A stretch of 64,000 nt of DNA, from assembly GCF_005796225.1 (NCBI RefSeq), contig NZ_VAHO01000009.1:100935-164934 (forward strand), in the 5' to 3' direction. This document shows positions 26,001 through 34,926 of the stretch, piece after piece. The notes under the pieces are model-generated. The model was not told the origin of the DNA, ran no database searches, and saw only the letters and a list, made by a program, of their open reading frames with translations. Within the stretch, counting starts at the first letter, position 1; every line of letters starts with the position of its first letter. Source of the DNA: Pseudarthrobacter sp. NamE5 (GTDB lineage Bacteria; Actinomycetota; Actinomycetes; Actinomycetales; Micrococcaceae). Position numbers and translations under genes: made by a program.

Positions 26001-27464
26001 ATGCAGCCACCTTCTTTCCCGCCCGGTACCCGGAGCACCACACGAGGCAGCGCCGGCGCCCGGCCCTGGAACGCAGCCGTCATCCTGGCCGGCGGCGTCG
26101 GGGCCCGGATGGGCCTGGACATCCCCAAGCAGTTTGTTCCGATCGCGGGCCGGACCAGCCTGGAACACACGGTGGAGCTGTTCCAGTCCTGCGAGCTCGT
26201 GGACGAAATCATCATCATGATGACCCCCGGCTACATACCGAAAGCCAAGGAACTGCTGGAGAAACAGCCCAATGGCAAAATCACCGCCATCCTTCCGGGC
26301 GGCGCGGACCGTAGCGAGACGTCCCGCCTGGCCCTGGCGGCCATTGCGGACAAGGACGCGAACGTCATTTTCCATGACGCCGTACGCCCGCTGCTGGACG
26401 GCGACATCATCGGTGCCTGCATCCGCGCACTCGACGTCTATGCCGCCGTCGACGTGGCCATCCCTTCAGCGGACACCATCATCGAAGTGGACGAGCACAA
26501 CTTCATCCGCGCGGTGCCCCCGCGGGCCAAGCTGCGGCGGGGCCAGACACCCCAGGCCTTCCGCCTGCCGGTAATAGCCCAAGCGTACGAGCGTGCTCTC
26601 CAGGACCCGGACTTCGCGGCCACGGACGACTGCTCGGTGGTGCTCAAGTATTGCCCGGACGTCCCCATCTTCGTGGTGGACGGGGATGAGGCGAACATCA
26701 AGATCACCCAGCCCATCGACATCCACATTGCCGACAAGCTGTTCCAGCTCAGGCACAAGACAGCCCTTCCCGGCGGCCACGCCGAGGGGCTGCGTGGTTC
26801 CACGGTCCTGGTGTTCGGCGCCAGCTCCGGAATCGGGCTGGAGCTGGTCCAGCAGCTTGAAGCGGAGGGTGCGCGGGTGGTGGGGCAGAGCCGCACCGGC
26901 AACGGCACCTATGTGGAGGACCGGCGCTGCGTAGCACAGGCGCTCGCAGATGCCGCCGCCACTCACGGCCGGGTGGACCACGTCATTCTTTCCGCCGGCG
27001 TCCTCAGTGTTGGTCCGCTGGCCCAGCTGACGGACGAGCAGCTGCACCACGACGTGGACGTGAACCTCACGGCGGCCTTCATCGTGGCCCAGGAATCCCA
27101 CAAGTACCTGGCCCGGAGCAAGGGGTCATTGACGCTTTTCGCTTCCAGCTCGTACACGCGCGGCCGGGCCAACTACACGGTCTATTCGGCCACCAAGGCA
27201 GCAATCGTCAACCTCACCCAGGCGCTCGCGGACGAATGGAGCGCGGACGGCATCCGGGTCAACTGCATCAGCCCCAGCCGGACCGCCACGCCCATGCGGA
27301 CCAGGGCGTTCGGAGTGGAGGAGGAAGGTTCCCTGCTGCCGGCGGCGGCGGTGGCCGGGGCGAGCCTGCAGGTCCTGGCGTCGGCCATGACCGGACAGGT
27401 AGTGGATGTCCGCCTTCCGTACACGGACGCCAGCAATGATCCGGCGCTGGTGGCGCAGCCATGA
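26001..27464 (+). CDS. bifunctional cytidylyltransferase / SDR oxidoreductase (TarI-TarJ-like fusion)
   Basis: 487 aa. Residues ~25-250 are an IspD/TarI cytidylyltransferase (VILAGGVGARMGLDIPKQFV, VIFHDAVRPLLDGDIIG, KITQPIDIHIADKLF). Residues ~255-480 are a short-chain dehydrogenase with the nucleotide motif VLVFGASSGIGLELVQQLEA and the YxxxK catalytic pair in NYTVYSATKAAIVNLTQAL. The fusion suggests reduction of a keto-sugar phosphate and activation of the polyol phosphate as a CDP-polyol, for example CDP-ribitol, for wall teichoic acid-like polymers. The exact polyol is inference. Its last bases overlap the start of the LicD-type gene. Confidence 0.85.
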   Translation: MQPPSFPPGTRSTTRGSAGARPWNAAVILAGGVGARMGLDIPKQFVPIAGRTSLEHTVELFQSCELVDEIIIMMTPGYIPKAKELLEKQPNGKITAILPGGADRSETSRLALAAIADKDANVIFHDAVRPLLDGDIIGACIRALDVYAAVDVAIPSADTIIEVDEHNFIRAVPPRAKLRRGQTPQAFRLPVIAQAYERALQDPDFAATDDCSVVLKYCPDVPIFVVDGDEANIKITQPIDIHIADKLFQLRHKTALPGGHAEGLRGSTVLVFGASSGIGLELVQQLEAEGARVVGQSRTGNGTYVEDRRCVAQALADAAATHGRVDHVILSAGVLSVGPLAQLTDEQLHHDVDVNLTAAFIVAQESHKYLARSKGSLTLFASSSYTRGRANYTVYSATKAAIVNLTQALADEWSADGIRVNCISPSRTATPMRTRAFGVEEEGSLLPAAAVAGASLQVLASAMTGQVVDVRLPYTDASNDPALVAQP

Positions 27465-29065
27465 GCCAGGATGTGGAGACCGAACTGCAGGCCGCCAGCA
27501 TCCATAGCCACACCATCCGGGCGGACAAGCGGTCCCTGACCCTGGCGGGGCCGCCCATTCCGGCGGACGCCACGCTGTCCATCCTGCTGGACGGCAGGCC
27601 CATCTGGAACGTCCGCGCCGGAGACGCCGCCCGGCCCGGACCCGGTGGCTGTGTGATCGACTGGCCTCCGGCGCTGTCCGGGCGGCTTTCCGGCTGGGCC
27701 CAGCTGGCGGTCCACCAAGGGGGTATGCCGTTAAGCCCGACGGCGAGGATCGCCTTTGATGAGGCTCCGCACCAGTTCGCGCTCGAGGAGCCGGGCACCG
27801 GGATGCCCCAGATCGTGAACAAGTGGGGCCGCATCGCCCGGAATTTTGAGGGGCAGCGGGCCTACCTGATTGATGAGGCGCTGGACGAGGCGTGCCTGCT
27901 CGTGGAGTGGGCGCGGAGCCGCGGACTGGAGTTGTTTGTCACCGGCGGAACGCTGCTGGGACCGGTCAGGGACGGCCGCGTCATGCCCGGTGACGACGAT
28001 GTGGACCTGGCGTACCTGAGCCGGCACGAAAACCCGTCGGACATTGCGCTGGAAGGGTTCGAACTGGAACGGGCCCTGCACGCCCGGGGCTACGAAACCG
28101 TACGGCACTCCGCCGGGCACCTGCAGTTGCTCTTTCCAGGCGCGGACGGGACGGACCGGTTCTACCTGGATATCTTCACCTACTTCAACACCGGCGGCTG
28201 GTTCCACGGTACGTTCCATGCCCGTGAGCCGGTTGACAAGGTCACCATCTTCCCGCTGCGGAGCATCAGCATCAACGGCAGGGACCTGCCGGTCCCGGCA
28301 GAACCGGAGCAAATGCTGGCCGCCATTTACGGTCCGGGCTGGCGCACTCCGGATCCCGCGTTCCGTTTCGTCACGCCGCCGCCGGCCCGCCGCCGCTATG
28401 ACACCTGGCTTGGCGGCCTGGACTGGGACCGGGAGAACTGGGAGGACCACCACCGGGCGCTGCTGCGGGGTGAAGGAGGGGACCATGCCGGCCATACTCC
28501 GTCGCCCTGGGCACAGGAATTGGCGCGGGAGCTTCCCCCGGCGTCACGGATCCTGGAACTCGGCTGCGGCCTCGGTGCGGACGCCCGGCACTTCGCTGGA
28601 CAGGGTCATCATGTGGTGGCTGTTGACTACAGCCGTCCGGCAATCGGGAAGCTGCGCGCCCTGCAGGCCCGGCCCGGAACCCTGGAGTTCCGCCGCGTCA
28701 ACCTCAACTCGCTGCGCGAAACGGCCCCGCTGGCCAAACTCGTGCATGAGGGCGCAGGACCGCTCCACGTGTACACGCGGCTGCTGCTGAATTCACTGGA
28801 TTGGCAAGGCCGGGAAAACACGCTGGAGCTGATCCGGCAGCTGCTGAAGAACCAGGGCCCGGCTGCTGAAGCCTTCCTGGAAGTGCAGGTGGGGGACTGC
28901 GGCCCCGCCTTTCCGGAGTGCCGCTTTTACGGCCCGGTGGATGCTGCAGAGCTGAAGAGCAGCATCACGGGACTGGGGCTGCAAGCAGAAGATGTTCCAC
29001 AACTTGCGCGCCAGGACGATGGCGCCATAACCACCTACCGAGTGAAAGTGAGGGCCCTGCCATGA
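27461..29065 (+). CDS. LicD-family phosphotransferase fused to SAM-dependent methyltransferase
   Basis: 534 aa. Residues ~1-110 are an Ig-like or unknown N-terminal domain. Residues ~140-310 carry the LicD/fukutin motif FVTGGTLLGPVRDGRVMPGD followed by DDVDLAYL, which transfers phospho-polyol or phosphocholine-type groups. Residues ~345-530 form a class I methyltransferase with motif I RILELGCGLGADARHFA and motif II HHVVAVDYS. The gene overlaps its upstream neighbour by four bases (ATGA) and the next gene the same way. The likely role is decorating a surface glycopolymer, perhaps transferring and methylating a CDP-polyol product of the preceding enzyme. Confidence 0.82.
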   Translation: MSQDVETELQAASIHSHTIRADKRSLTLAGPPIPADATLSILLDGRPIWNVRAGDAARPGPGGCVIDWPPALSGRLSGWAQLAVHQGGMPLSPTARIAFDEAPHQFALEEPGTGMPQIVNKWGRIARNFEGQRAYLIDEALDEACLLVEWARSRGLELFVTGGTLLGPVRDGRVMPGDDDVDLAYLSRHENPSDIALEGFELERALHARGYETVRHSAGHLQLLFPGADGTDRFYLDIFTYFNTGGWFHGTFHAREPVDKVTIFPLRSISINGRDLPVPAEPEQMLAAIYGPGWRTPDPAFRFVTPPPARRRYDTWLGGLDWDRENWEDHHRALLRGEGGDHAGHTPSPWAQELARELPPASRILELGCGLGADARHFAGQGHHVVAVDYSRPAIGKLRALQARPGTLEFRRVNLNSLRETAPLAKLVHEGAGPLHVYTRLLLNSLDWQGRENTLELIRQLLKNQGPAAEAFLEVQVGDCGPAFPECRFYGPVDAAELKSSITGLGLQAEDVPQLARQDDGAITTYRVKVRALP

Positions 29066-29325
29066 ACGATCCACTGATTGACGCCATCAACGAGCACGAG
29101 CCCTTCGATGACCCGCTGCAGGAGGTCAATATGCGGCTGGCCGTCGCGGCGTCGGACATTGCCGAGCTGCGGGCTGAGGTTGCCCGGCTGGATCGGGACC
29201 TCGACGAATCCCGGCGGCTGAACCGGAGGGCTGCGGAACTGCTGGACCTGGTGTACGAGCACCTGGCGGACGGCCGCCGTCCAGCCGTCAGCCCTGCACT
29301 GCAGGGCGAGGGGGCCGGCATATGA
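29062..29325 (+). CDS. small coiled-coil protein in the glycopolymer operon
   Basis: 87 aa, with its ATG inside the ATGA overlap with the LicD gene. Residues ~20-70 show heptad-like charge and Leu/Ala spacing (NMRLAVAASDIAELRAEVAR, LDRDLDESRRLNRRAAELLD), predicting a coiled coil. There is no signal or membrane segment. It may tether or dimerise the glycosylation enzymes encoded around it, but this rests only on context. Its stop overlaps the next start by four bases. Confidence 0.72.
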   Translation: MNDPLIDAINEHEPFDDPLQEVNMRLAVAASDIAELRAEVARLDRDLDESRRLNRRAAELLDLVYEHLADGRRPAVSPALQGEGAGI

Positions 29326-30653
29326 GCGGACTCGAGATCATCGGCGCCTTCGAAAGCACCTACCTTCCCCGGCACGATTCGGACATTTTCGAATCCACCG
29401 CCCATGACGTGCACTGGAAAAAGGACCTGGACCTGCTGGCCGGCTGCGGCGTAAAAAGGCTGCGGTACCCCGTCCGCTGGCACCGGGTGGAGGCCGAAGA
29501 AGGGGTGTTCAACTGGGCGGATACGGACAAAGTGCTGCACTACCTCCGGGACCACGGATTCCGGTCCATCGTGGACCTGGTCCACCACACCAGTTACCCC
29601 AAATGGCTCGAAGGCGGGTTCGCCGATCCCAGGTTCAGCAGCGCCTACCTGCGGTACACGGAGGAGTTCGCCAAACGGTACCCCTGGGTGGAGGAGTACA
29701 CGCTGTTCAACGAGCCCTTCTCCACCCTGTTCCTCACCGGGCACGAGGGCATCTGGCCGCCCTACCAGAAGGGCCTGGACAACTTCGTGGCCCAGGTCCT
29801 GAACGTGCTGCCGGCCGTGGCGGAGGCCAGCAGGGCCTACGCAGACCTGCTGCCGGGGGCAAAGCACGTGTGGGTGGACACCTGCGAGCACCACACCGGG
29901 GCAGGGGCAGGCGGAAGCGCCTACGCCACGATGGCGAACGAACGCCGGTTCCTGGTGCTGGACAGCTTCCTGGGCAAACATGGCGGGAAGGGCTACGACC
30001 CCCACGGCCCCATGGCGGAACTGCTTGGTGAAGCCGGGGGAGAAGCCCTGCAGGACCTGGAGCCGGGACGGATCGACGTGCTGGGCCTGGACTACTACGC
30101 CCACTGCCAATGGCACTTCGACGACAAGGGCGGAGCGCCCAACACGCCGTTCCCGCTCCCGCTGGCCCATCAGATCTACCTGTACTGGGACCGGTACCGG
30201 CTGCCCTGCATCGTGACCGAAACCAACATCCGGGGCCGGACATCGGACCGGGCCACCTGGTTCAAGTACGTCCTGGAACAGTGCGAGCGGGCCCGGCAGA
30301 TGGGCGTACCGCTGGAAGGGCTGTGCTGGTTCCCGGTGATCGACTCCACGGACTGGAACTCGCTCCTGTTCCGCAATGACGGCCACATCGACCCCGTCGG
30401 CGTGTACTGGCTGGACCAGGAACTGGCCCGGCAGCCCTCCGTCATGTCCGAGTCCTACGCAAAAGCCGCCGCCGGCACGCCGTCGAAAGACCTGCCGGCC
30501 TTCACGCTGGGCGAACCCGTGGCCACCTGGCTGCGCGGTTACGAGCCGCAAATGTCCCACTGGAACTGGACGGAGGCCCCTGACGCGGATCTGGGAAACA
30601 GTCTGCCCAACACGCAGACCCGAATGGAATTGAGGATTGTCAATGCAGAGTGA
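29322..30653 (+). CDS. family 1 glycosylhydrolase-like protein
   Basis: 443 aa TIM-barrel protein. It has YTLFNEPFSTLFLTG, matching the GH1 acid/base NEP motif, and IVTETNIRG in the position of the nucleophile (I/V)TE(N/T). The N-terminal ~25 residues, TYLPRHDSDIFESTAHD, differ from typical beta-glucosidases, and there is no secretion signal. Enzymes of this type occur in polysaccharide loci and may trim or transfer sugars in the cytosol. It is coupled by four bases to the coiled-coil gene and overlaps the glycosyltransferase gene by 11 bases. Confidence 0.8.
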   Translation: MSGLEIIGAFESTYLPRHDSDIFESTAHDVHWKKDLDLLAGCGVKRLRYPVRWHRVEAEEGVFNWADTDKVLHYLRDHGFRSIVDLVHHTSYPKWLEGGFADPRFSSAYLRYTEEFAKRYPWVEEYTLFNEPFSTLFLTGHEGIWPPYQKGLDNFVAQVLNVLPAVAEASRAYADLLPGAKHVWVDTCEHHTGAGAGGSAYATMANERRFLVLDSFLGKHGGKGYDPHGPMAELLGEAGGEALQDLEPGRIDVLGLDYYAHCQWHFDDKGGAPNTPFPLPLAHQIYLYWDRYRLPCIVTETNIRGRTSDRATWFKYVLEQCERARQMGVPLEGLCWFPVIDSTDWNSLLFRNDGHIDPVGVYWLDQELARQPSVMSESYAKAAAGTPSKDLPAFTLGEPVATWLRGYEPQMSHWNWTEAPDADLGNSLPNTQTRMELRIVNAE

Positions 30654-31770
30654 ACTGATCGTCTTGTCGCATCTTCGCTGGGACTGGGTATGGCAGCGCC
30701 CCCAGCACCTTGTCTCACGGCTGGGCTCCGGCTGTTCCACCTGGTACGTGGAGGAACCGCTGACGCCCTCGCCCGGGTTCCAAGGGCAGAACCGGATCAA
30801 CTCTGCCAAGGTGGACGGGCTGAACCGGGTGTGGCTGGAGATTCCGGAGCAGGGCCATCACGTGGGGTTCTTCGACGACGTCCTGCCGGACTATATCGAA
30901 CAGCTCCCCCAACTGGTAGGCGAACCGGCCGGCGAACGGGTGGTGTGGCTGTACACCCCGCTGGCCCTGGAACTGGCCCTAGCACTCAAGCCGACAACCC
31001 TCGTTTACGACGTCATGGATGATCTGGCAGCGTTCAAGGACGCCCCGCCGGAACTGGTGGTGAGGCAGCGGCAGGCGCTGCGCCGGGCCGACGTCGTGTT
31101 TGCCGGCGGCCGTTCGCTGCACAAGTCCATGGTCCGGCAGGGGCGCGCGGACGCGCTGCTCTTTCCGAGCGGAGTGGAGCCGGAGCACTACAGGCTGCCG
31201 ACGGCGGAGCCGCGCCAGGAAGGCCGGCGTCCGGTGGCGGGATACGTTGGCGTTTTGGACGAGCGGCTGGACCTTCAGCTGCTCGCCGGCCTGGCAGCCG
31301 CACTGCCGGAATGGGACATCAAAATGTACGGGCCGGTGGCCAAGATTGATCCGGCCAGCCTGCCCCAGGCGCCCAACATCAGCTACGAGGGCTACACCTC
31401 GTATAAGGAGCTGCCGGAGGCCATGGCGGGCCTGGACGTGGCGCTGATGCCGTTTGCCCTGAACGAGGCAACGCGCTCCATCAGCCCCACCAAGACCCTC
31501 GAATACCTGGCCGCCGGACTGCCGGTGGTGTCCACCCGGGTGCCGGACGTCGTCGCGGACTTCCCGGGCGTGGTCCACCTGCGCGACGACGCCGCCGGCT
31601 TTGCTGCGCTGTGCCGGACGCTGGGCCAGCGGGATCCTTCGCGCGGGCCGAAGGTAAAGACCCGTGAGCTGCTGAAGAAGTACCACTGGGATTCGATCGC
31701 CGCCCGGATGGCCGAATCAGCGTTCAGCGGGGGCCTGCAGCGGCCCGACCCATCCGAGGCCACCGCCTGA
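30643..31770 (+). CDS. glycosyltransferase family 1-like protein
   Basis: 375 aa from the ATG preceded by GAGGA at six bases. Features: SHLRWDWVWQRPQHLVSRL near the start, a DVMDDLAAFKDAP stretch, and a GT-B C-terminal half with GYVGVLDERLDLQLLAGLAA and SPTKTLEYLAAGLPVVSTRV, which includes the E(x)nE-like donor-binding region. It would transfer a nucleotide-sugar unit to a glycan in the cytoplasm. It is the last gene of the five-gene coupled operon. Confidence 0.85.
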   Translation: MQSELIVLSHLRWDWVWQRPQHLVSRLGSGCSTWYVEEPLTPSPGFQGQNRINSAKVDGLNRVWLEIPEQGHHVGFFDDVLPDYIEQLPQLVGEPAGERVVWLYTPLALELALALKPTTLVYDVMDDLAAFKDAPPELVVRQRQALRRADVVFAGGRSLHKSMVRQGRADALLFPSGVEPEHYRLPTAEPRQEGRRPVAGYVGVLDERLDLQLLAGLAAALPEWDIKMYGPVAKIDPASLPQAPNISYEGYTSYKELPEAMAGLDVALMPFALNEATRSISPTKTLEYLAAGLPVVSTRVPDVVADFPGVVHLRDDAAGFAALCRTLGQRDPSRGPKVKTRELLKKYHWDSIAARMAESAFSGGLQRPDPSEATA

Positions 31771-31846
31771 CGGGCCGTACGCCGCCGGCACCGCGGTATT
31801 TCTGTGGCCCCTGTACCCCGGCGGCGCATCGCGGTACGGTAAAACA

Positions 31847-31862
31847 AGTAAGGCTACTTACT
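31847..31862 (+). promoter_or_regulatory. perfect AGTAAG-N4-CTTACT box upstream of gene 31885
   Basis: AGTAAGGCTACTTACT is an exact 6-bp dyad with a four-base spacer; the right half runs into TACTAT. It lies 22 bases before the start codon, so it overlaps the probable core promoter. Confidence 0.65.
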
Positions 31863-31884
31863 ATCCTGAGGAGGACCAATCGTC

Positions 31885-32223
31885 ATGAATGAAGTACCCC
31901 TGCACAAGGACCTGCCGTTGCCTGACTATGACCACCTTCCGGTGGGGACCCTGCCCACGCGCATTTCCGGCCTGGAGGAGGCGGACGTGGCGCAGCTGAT
32001 CACCTACGAGAAGGCGCACGGGAACCGGCTGCCCATCCTGCAGGTCCTGGAGAAGAGGCTCCATGACCTGCAGGGCGGCACCGTTCCACGCGGCCCGCAG
32101 GCCCCTGACACGCCCGAGGTGAACACCGGGCAGCCTCAGACAGCGAAGGCCGCCAGCGTACCCGGCCCGCCCATCAACCCGCCGTCCCAAGGCGATCCCA
32201 CCAATCCTGCCCAGCCGCGCTAA
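31885..32223 (+). CDS. small conserved protein (DUF8129-like motif), Pro-rich tail
   Basis: 112 aa. GAGGAGG lies upstream of the ATG. The N-terminal ~65 residues contain DLPLPDYDHLPVGTLPTRIS and TYEKAHGNRLPILQVLEKRL, a motif I recall from the C-termini of actinobacterial small stress or lipid-droplet-associated proteins. The last ~45 residues are Pro/Gln-rich and probably disordered. The promoter carries a perfect stress-type dyad. Biochemical function is unknown. Confidence 0.75.
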   Translation: MNEVPLHKDLPLPDYDHLPVGTLPTRISGLEEADVAQLITYEKAHGNRLPILQVLEKRLHDLQGGTVPRGPQAPDTPEVNTGQPQTAKAASVPGPPINPPSQGDPTNPAQPR

Positions 32224-32257
32224 GGCCGGCGGGCAGGAGCACGCAGCAGGAGCTGAC

Positions 32258-33787
32258 ATGGACACGCAGGGTGAAGCAGGCCACCATTCCGGGGAACACG
32301 GCGGCGCTGACCTGCATGCCCATGTCAGCTCCCGCCGGGCCGAGTTGGAGCGGCAGTTGGCCGAGTGGGTGCGCGTGCACGGCGTCTTCGGTATGCCGGA
32401 GCACCAGCAGGACCTGCTGCGCTCGGCCAACTGGCTCGCCGGCGCCTTCCGGGAACTCGGTTTCCCGGTGGTGGAGGTGCTGCCCACCGGGAAGTCCCAT
32501 GCCGGGTACGCGGAGTGGTGCACCGCGCCTGGCGCCCCCACCGTCCTGGTCTACAGCCATCACGATGTCCGGGCGGCCAAGCCGGAGAACTGGGACCAGA
32601 CAGAACCGTTCGATCCGGTGGTCCGGGAGGGCAGGCTGTACGGCCGGGGCAGCTCGGATGCCAAGGGCCAAATTCTGGCCCACCTTGAGGGACTCCGCGC
32701 CCACCTCCACAAACGCTCCATCGCCTCTGGCCCGCAAACCCCGGACGCTCTCTCACTTGATGCGGGAAAATCGCCAACGCTCTCTCACTCCACGGCCCCT
32801 GCCGTCAACCTGAAGTTCCTCATCGAGGGCGAGGAGGAGGGCGGCTCCCCAAACCTGGCCAAGCTCCTGGAGGAGCAGGCGGACAGGTTCCGGGCCGACG
32901 TCGTGGTTTTCTTCGACACCCTCCTTTGGCACCAGGACCACCCGGCACTGTGCGTGAGCCTGCGCGGGATGCTGACCGCCAAACTTGAGGTGTACGGGCC
33001 GGAGCGAGACGTCCACAGCGGCGCAGTCTCCGGCAACGCGCCCAATCCCGCCTTCGAGCTGGGCCGGCTGCTGTCACTCCTGCACGACGCCGACGGGCGG
33101 ATCGCCGTCCGGGGGTTCTACGACGACGTCGAGCCGCTTCCGGAGCACCTGCGGCGCGCGTTCGCGGACCTTCCGTTCAGCGAGGAGGACTGGCTGAAGC
33201 GGTCCGAGACCGGCGCCATCACCGGCGAGGAGGGGTATACGGTACTGGAGCGGCTGTGGCTGCGTCCCGCCGTCGAGGTCACCTCCATCATTGCCGGCGA
33301 CCCGCTTGGTGTGTCCCGTGCGGCAGTGCCGGCAGTGGCGGCGGCGGACCTCAGCTTCCGCACGGTCCCTGGGCAGCAGGCGGAGAAGCTGGCGGATCAG
33401 CTGCAGCACTGGGTGGAAACCACCATCGGGGACGCCTTCGGACATTCTCTGGTGCCGGACCTGCTGACGGCCCAGGCGCCGTACCGCACCCCGGACCACC
33501 CCGCCGTCGCCGCGCTGGAGCGGGCCATGGCGGCCGGGTTCCAAACCGAAAAAGTGGGCAGGATGGGCAACGCCGGCGGCGGACCGGCAGAGCTCCTGGC
33601 CAGCACACTGAACGCGCCCGTGCTGTTCTTCGGCACCGGACTGGTGGAGGACCACTGGCACGACAGCGATGAAAGCGCCAGCTTGGACGTCCTGATGAAG
33701 GGCGCGGCCACGCTGGCGTGCCTTTGGGACGAGCTTGCTGTGATGCAACGAGCAAAGGACGACGGCGATGGACATCTACGGCAATGA
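32258..33787 (+). CDS. M20-family dipeptidase with a repeat-derived insertion
   Basis: 509 aa. Zinc ligands and catalytic residues: VLVYSHHDVRAAKPENW (HxD), GRGSSDAKGQILAHLEGL (D), LKFLIEGEEEGGSPNL (catalytic EE) and GNAGGGPAELLAS near the end. The typical family length is about 450-480 aa. The excess lies at about residues 152-184, between the second and third motifs, where the DNA consists of the 32-bp TGAGAGAGCG-type repeat in reverse orientation. The frame stays open through it. The insertion falls in a loop before the catalytic Glu-Glu strand, so the enzyme may remain active. The last 20 bases overlap the next gene. Confidence 0.88.
   Translation: MDTQGEAGHHSGEHGGADLHAHVSSRRAELERQLAEWVRVHGVFGMPEHQQDLLRSANWLAGAFRELGFPVVEVLPTGKSHAGYAEWCTAPGAPTVLVYSHHDVRAAKPENWDQTEPFDPVVREGRLYGRGSSDAKGQILAHLEGLRAHLHKRSIASGPQTPDALSLDAGKSPTLSHSTAPAVNLKFLIEGEEEGGSPNLAKLLEEQADRFRADVVVFFDTLLWHQDHPALCVSLRGMLTAKLEVYGPERDVHSGAVSGNAPNPAFELGRLLSLLHDADGRIAVRGFYDDVEPLPEHLRRAFADLPFSEEDWLKRSETGAITGEEGYTVLERLWLRPAVEVTSIIAGDPLGVSRAAVPAVAAADLSFRTVPGQQAEKLADQLQHWVETTIGDAFGHSLVPDLLTAQAPYRTPDHPAVAALERAMAAGFQTEKVGRMGNAGGGPAELLASTLNAPVLFFGTGLVEDHWHDSDESASLDVLMKGAATLACLWDELAVMQRAKDDGDGHLRQ
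32713..32808. repeat. 32-bp repeat units inside the M20 dipeptidase gene
   Basis: Two clear cores, ACGCTCTCTCACTTGATGCG at 32745 and ACGCTCTCTCACTCCACGG at 32777, are exactly 32 bases apart. A degraded third, ACGCTCCATC, lies 32 bases upstream at 32713. Core, period and filler (TTGATGCGG) match the left arm of the array at 4897. If all three units count, 96 bases were added, a multiple of three. Confidence 0.85.
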
Positions 33788-34913
33788 GAGGGCAGGCGGG
33801 GCAGGGGCAGGGCCACGGACCTTCGGAATCGAGGAAGAGCTGCTCCTTGTGGACCCGGCCACGGGGGAAGCCGTGCCCATGGCGGGGGCGCTACTCGACC
33901 TCTACGTCCGTCCCCTTGCTGCCAATGCCGGACCCGTCCTCACTGCCGAGTTCCAGCAGGAAATGATCGAAGTGGTCACGCCGCCGCACTCCACCATGGC
34001 CGGGCTCGAAGCGGACATCATCGCAGGAAGGGCCATCGCCCGCCAGGCCGCGGAGGACATCGGCGTCAGGGTGGCCGCGCTGGGGACCTCGCCGCTTCCG
34101 GCCGATCCCCATCCAGTGCAGCTCCGGCGCTTCAAAGCTATGACGGAAGAATACGGGCTGACGGCCCGGGAACAGCTCACCTGCGGCTGCCACATCCACG
34201 TCTCCGTGGAATCCCCGGAGGAAGCCGTCGGCGTGCTGGACCGGACGCGGATCTGGCTGCCGGTGCTGATCGCGCTGAGTGCCAATTCACCGTTCTGGCA
34301 CGGGAGGGACTCAGGCTACGCCAGCTACCGCTCGCAGGTGTGGAACCGGTGGCCGTCCGCCGGGCCCCTGGAGGTCCTCCGTACGCCGGACGCCTACCAC
34401 CAGCTGGTCCACGACATGGTGAATACCGGCGTCGCGCTGGACGAGGGCATGATCTATTTCGACGCACGGCTCTCCCGGCACTATCCCACGGTGGAGGTCC
34501 GGATTGCTGATGTATGCCTCCGGCCGGAAAACACCGTGCTGCTGGCCGGCATTGTCCGCGGCCTCGTCGAGACCGCGGCCCGCGAATGGCGGGCGGGGAC
34601 CGAGCCGCCGCCCGTGCCCGTCGCACTGCTGAGGCTGGCCGGCTGGAAGGCGAGCCGCTGGGGACTGCGTGCTGAACTTGTGGATCCGGTGACCAGCCGC
34701 CCATCCCCGGCGCTCGGCGTCGTCAACTCCCTCCTGAACCACATCCGGGAAGCGCTGCAGGACATCGGGGACCTTGACCAGGTGGAGTCCCTGGTGGACG
34801 AACTGCTGGGCACCGGCACGGGGGCGGTGCGTCAATTGGAGGTGCTGCACCGGACCGGGAACCTCGAGGACGTGGTGGCGGACGCTGCCAACTGCACGGT
34901 GGCCGCGACGTAG
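33768..34913 (+). CDS. carboxylate-amine ligase, YbdK-type glutamate-cysteine ligase 2
   Basis: 381 aa, the typical size for the YbdK branch. The N-terminus FGIEEELLLVDPATGEAVPM carries the ATP-grasp-like Glu cluster. Further signature blocks are FQQEMIEVVTPPHSTMAGLE, TCGCHIHVSVESPEEAVGVL, YFDARLSRHYPTVEVRIADV and KASRWGLRAELVDP. The family joins glutamate to cysteine weakly in vitro; true substrates are unclear. It overlaps the dipeptidase gene by 20 bases, suggesting shared peptide or thiol metabolism. Confidence 0.88.
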   Translation: MDIYGNERAGGAGAGPRTFGIEEELLLVDPATGEAVPMAGALLDLYVRPLAANAGPVLTAEFQQEMIEVVTPPHSTMAGLEADIIAGRAIARQAAEDIGVRVAALGTSPLPADPHPVQLRRFKAMTEEYGLTAREQLTCGCHIHVSVESPEEAVGVLDRTRIWLPVLIALSANSPFWHGRDSGYASYRSQVWNRWPSAGPLEVLRTPDAYHQLVHDMVNTGVALDEGMIYFDARLSRHYPTVEVRIADVCLRPENTVLLAGIVRGLVETAAREWRAGTEPPPVPVALLRLAGWKASRWGLRAELVDPVTSRPSPALGVVNSLLNHIREALQDIGDLDQVESLVDELLGTGTGAVRQLEVLHRTGNLEDVVADAANCTVAAT

Positions 34914-34926
34914 TACAGGTGGTGGC

